A stretch of DNA of 64,000 nt. Source: Lomentospora prolificans. Taxonomy: Eukaryota > Ascomycota > Sordariomycetes > Microascales > Microascaceae. The stretch spans positions 868,001-932,000 of the forward strand of contig JARFXM010000009.1 in the NCBI GenBank assembly GCA_029532625.1, read 5' to 3'. Position 1 is the first letter of the stretch; each line of letters begins with the position of its first letter. The notes under the pieces were generated by a model. That model did not search any database and was not told where the DNA came from. It saw nothing but the letters and a program-made list of their open reading frames with translations. A program made the translations under genes and the position numbers. This document shows, piece by piece, positions 60,970 to 64,000 of this stretch.

Positions 60970-62553
60970 TCAGTGCTCGACATAGAAAGTCATCTCGACA
61001 TCCTCATTCTCTCCTCGGCCGCGAGGTGCCCCGTCCGGGTGTCGTGCGTTCTTATACTGCGCGGGAATGGCAGGGACAGAGGGGATGCCCCTATTCGCGT
61101 CTGGCCGCACACTAAGAGGGCCGTTCTTACGACGTCCCTGCTGTTGCTGATCGCCGCTCTGTCCACCTGCCCGTTGTTGCTGAAGTCTTTCCAACTCCTC
61201 TTGTTGCTGTTGCGCGAGTTTTCCCCACGGGACTCCCGCAGAAATAACCTTTCCCCCCAGACTTTCAAGATCGGTGGCCTGGCCAGATTGAAGTGCGTCA
61301 AATTTCCCCGGTTCAAGCTTGACAACCGGCGAGACGGGTCCGCTAATCGTCAGCTCCCTCGTGGGGGCCCTACTCGATCCTGGCCGACTATTGCCACCGC
61401 TGCTAACGGGTCTCTTGGCTAGCCTGTTGGTTTGGCTCGAGCCGGAAAATGACCTGCGCGTAAGTACCCCTCCCACAGACTTAATAATGGGCTGCGAATC
61501 CACGGCGCTGAGGCCAAAGCCGGTAGCCTCGGGTGAGCGTGGGCTGGTGGTCGTGAGGGGCCGCATGGGAGCGGGTGCGGGAGGAGACTGGGTCTCGGTT
61601 GCACGGTAACGCTTGATGCGGGGAATGGCAAAGTCGGCAATGCTGCGCGTCGTCTTGCGCAGCTTGCGCGTAGGGCGGGCAACTTCCTCGTCTTCCCTCT
61701 CGTCATGAGTACGTTTCTTGCCGCGCGAGTCGGGGGTAGGCGCTGTAGTTGGCCGCTCAGGGGTTCCCGGACGATAAGGGCGGGAGGGAGAGTTCTGAGG
61801 TGTCTTACGGGGAGAGGCTGGAGGCGCCATTCTGGTGCGTGGGGGTGAATGGATAGTTGGTAGCTGGGGTCTAGTGAAGGAGGATGGGGCAAAGTCGGGG
61901 TGAGGACCCATAGGCCGCTGATTGGGAAGAGAAGTAGACAACAGAGCCTCCGAACCGCCAGTGCCAGGGTGCCGCGTCGATTTTATGGCGTGTGCACCAA
62001 AGAAGCCCGAATCTAAGAGCTGATGGTAATTCGCCATCACTTCCTCACGTGTCGGCCGTCCCCTACCAAGGCCGCCGGGGAGATCGACTCCGTTGATATT
62101 GATCGGCTGCACAGCCCCTCGAGGAGCGGGCGCCTGACGTACCGAAGTCCTAGCAGCCGCCGCGGCAGCAGCAGTCCCGGCATCGAGACTCAGCGGCCTA
62201 GGCTGCTTCTTGCCGATCAGCCTGTCGCGGAATCCAGACCACAGAGGGGCGAAGAAGCCCTTCTTCTCCTTGGGGGCGGGCACAAAAGCACTCGCCGAAC
62301 GAGGTCGATTAGATTCGTCATCAGTGTTGCTGCTTCCAGGGGGGAAGCCAAAGTTGAAATCCGTGGGCACGGAGTTTGCGGACTCGGCGGAGGAAGAGGA
62401 GGACGAGCAGGACGAGGGCTGGCGCTGAGCTCGCGAGATGGGTCGTTCGGGGCCGAGGAAGTGCGGAGGAGGGACGGCGGAGACGCGGTCATTCATAGAA
62501 CCCTCGGTGAAGCGGCTACGCGGAGGAGGAATGGGTTGGCGTTTTGAAGCCAT
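60970..62553 (-). CDS. Conserved, largely disordered basic protein of unknown function
   Basis: A single exon encodes 527 residues, rich in Pro, Ser, Arg and Ala. The only compact-looking segment is residues about 97-115 (a Phe/Trp-rich stretch, KGFFAPLWSGFRDRL) and 150-197 (ININGVDLPGG followed by TREEVMANYHQLLDSGFF), which looks like a conserved core. Basic clusters at 277-282 (RGKKRTH) and 293-302 (RPTRKLRKTT) are likely nuclear localisation signals. Residues 448-475 are glutamine-rich. Proteins with this layout are found in related fungi and I recall some being labelled as nuclear RNA-binding, but no RNA-binding domain can be seen here, so I do not assign that function. No signal peptide or membrane span. 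The ATG at 62553 opens the frame, and no intron is needed. Confidence 0.83.
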   Translation of the reverse strand: MASKRQPIPPPRSRFTEGSMNDRVSAVPPPHFLGPERPISRAQRQPSSCSSSSSSAESANSVPTDFNFGFPPGSSNTDDESNRPRSASAFVPAPKEKKGFFAPLWSGFRDRLIGKKQPRPLSLDAGTAAAAAAARTSVRQAPAPRGAVQPININGVDLPGGLGRGRPTREEVMANYHQLLDSGFFGAHAIKSTRHPGTGGSEALLSTSLPNQRPMGPHPDFAPSSFTRPQLPTIHSPPRTRMAPPASPRKTPQNSPSRPYRPGTPERPTTAPTPDSRGKKRTHDEREDEEVARPTRKLRKTTRSIADFAIPRIKRYRATETQSPPAPAPMRPLTTTSPRSPEATGFGLSAVDSQPIIKSVGGVLTRRSFSGSSQTNRLAKRPVSSGGNSRPGSSRAPTRELTISGPVSPVVKLEPGKFDALQSGQATDLESLGGKVISAGVPWGKLAQQQQEELERLQQQRAGGQSGDQQQQGRRKNGPLSVRPDANRGIPSVPAIPAQYKNARHPDGAPRGRGENEDVEMTFYVEH

Positions 62554-64000
62554 CGTGATATGTTTGGCTGAGCTTGTTCTGGTGGTCTTTCGGCCAGTAT
62601 GGCCTGGTATCGTTGAATGCGCGTTCGAGCTGGTTGCAGATGCTAGAGCACAATGATTGAGGGTTGGCTATACCACTGCAGTTCTCTTCTTTTGGTATCT
62701 GTGATCTCCTAAATCATTCATCTCCCTTGAGAAGAGGAATTGAGTGATCAAAAGATGTGAATCGTGTCCAAACACACTTGGTCCTTGTGTAATTCCTCTC
62801 GTCTGTAGTTATATCCCTCCATAGAGAGACAAGCAGACCAAGTGGGGAATAAACAAAGATGCCTCACAGGATAAGAGAGTTTGGCAGGGTAACTTGATGT
62901 GCTGTTCAAAAAAGGGGAGGTTGTGTGGAAAAATAACTGCTTCGTGGGCCTAGAGGAATAGTAGTGGATATGCAGGCACTCCTTCCCTAAGTAATTGTCA
63001 ATGGAAGACAGCAGATGATAAGTTTGGAAGGAGGACCTGGTCTTGCAGGGTCCACCGTTGCTAGGGGGAACACCCATCAAGTAAGTACCTTTGTACCTCC
63101 AACGCGGACGCGGAGAGCAAAAGACTCTGTGCACAGACCATTTCAAGACACGACGTCACGAACCAGAAAAAAAGGTGCACCCAACGATCCTCCATCAGAA
63201 GCAGAAGGAGCCTCTTGTTCTTAGCGAACATCGAGGAATTCCTCAAGGCTAATGATTCCAAAATAAATAGATGAAAAATAATGATGAAAATAATAAAAAA
63301 ATTATAATGATAAACGGACAAGACTGAATTCCTCAGTCAACAAACTGACTTTCTATCACAAAACTTGGAAACTTCTGAAACCACCTCCGAGCCTCTCTGT
63401 CTTCCTCTCGAAGAAGGCTCCTAAGTATTCGAGGAAAAAGGAGAACGCGAAGCGTCGTAATAAAACGCCACGCGCCTTTCAGGAAACTGAACTCTTGGAA
63501 CAACACCAATCACCCACAGCGCATTTCGATTTTACAGCCAAAGCAACGGGATCGCAATCTTACGCGGTGCGCGTCCCCCGCACCAGGAAATGAAATTATG
63601 AGCTCCTTGCCCGACCCAGCCCTTACGTCTCGCCGGTTCACCAACTGGCGCTCCAATCCGGATCTTCGGCACTTCTCTGCGAATGGCGGCGTTGAGACGA
63701 TCAAATATTTGCTTATTCCCTAACTACTGCAATGTTTCACTCAATGGCTATACGGATTACAGCAAATCACCAAATTATCTGGGCAATGTCTTGAGAATAA
63801 TGCGAAATCAATTAACTAATCCGAATCAAGTGTACTAAGATCAAGGAATTTCCGCTAGGCAATCCATCAAAATATCCCATCCCCGTCTTGCCCTCCTCCC
63901 AGTTCCAGTTCGGAAGCACAAAGCAAATCCTTGTGCCCCTAAAATTGTTGTCGAATCCCCTTTCCCAGATAGCATACCACCTTTCATTCTTCCTTTCCTT
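62554..64000. other. Promoter region of the last gene and unassigned right edge
   Basis: The first few hundred bases are the upstream region of the minus-strand gene. The rest has only short open frames and an AT-rich patch (63250-63310). No gene is supported; the window may end inside the promoter of a gene further right. Confidence 0.5.

Noticed and set aside
1..64000. CRISPR arrays, bacterial-type operons, ribosome binding sites and telomere repeats
   Set aside because: None is present; the gene structures are eukaryotic and spliced, and no TTAGGG arrays occur.

Overview
The window is nuclear DNA of a filamentous ascomycete (Pezizomycotina), most likely a Sordariomycete. The signs are short introns with fungal donor, branch (CTAAC-like) and acceptor signals, pyrimidine-rich upstream regions, a Zn2Cys6 transcription factor, a GH128 wall glucanase, and a Fot1/pogo transposon whose stop codons look like RIP (repeat-induced point mutation). 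The species cannot be named from sequence alone. There are ten supported host protein genes and one dead DNA transposon in 64 kb. This is sparse for such a genome, and no operons, CRISPR arrays, rRNA or convincing tRNA genes were seen.

Left part (1-26.6 kb): after 7.8 kb with no supported gene come a tubulin-folding cofactor B homologue (Alf1, 7808-8608, +), a membrane-anchored RING-H2 protein (13311-15157, +), a secreted GH128 glucanase-like protein (17378-18493, -) and a UPC2-like Zn2Cys6 regulator in four exons (24926-26588, +). They are separated by gaps of 2.2 to 6.4 kb.

Middle (27.7-35.7 kb): a full-length Fot1/pogo element (27688-29631) has 93-bp inverted repeats and a transposase frame broken only by five TAG codons, each at a tryptophan position. 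It is followed by a conserved fungal protein of unknown function (30443-31501, +) and by 6-phosphofructo-2-kinase/fructose-2,6-bisphosphatase on the minus strand (35686-33111, five exons, first intron apparently GC-AG).

Right part (42.3-62.6 kb): the tRNA adenosine deaminase subunit Tad3 (42308-43818, +), RNase H1 with two in-frame starts (47100-48455, +), an Mga2/Spt23-type ER-anchored transcription factor (54942-59212, +) and a disordered, basic conserved protein (62553-60970, -).

The genes are mostly housekeeping and do not form one pathway or a cluster. The points most worth checking are gene-structure ones: an in-frame, stop-free intron just before the Mga2 membrane anchor; a RING intron whose retention would remove the last zinc ligand; dual starts in RNase H1; the GC-AG intron; and the stop pattern and palindromic insertion site of the transposon. 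Exon boundaries were inferred by eye from splice motifs, reading phase and family conservation.
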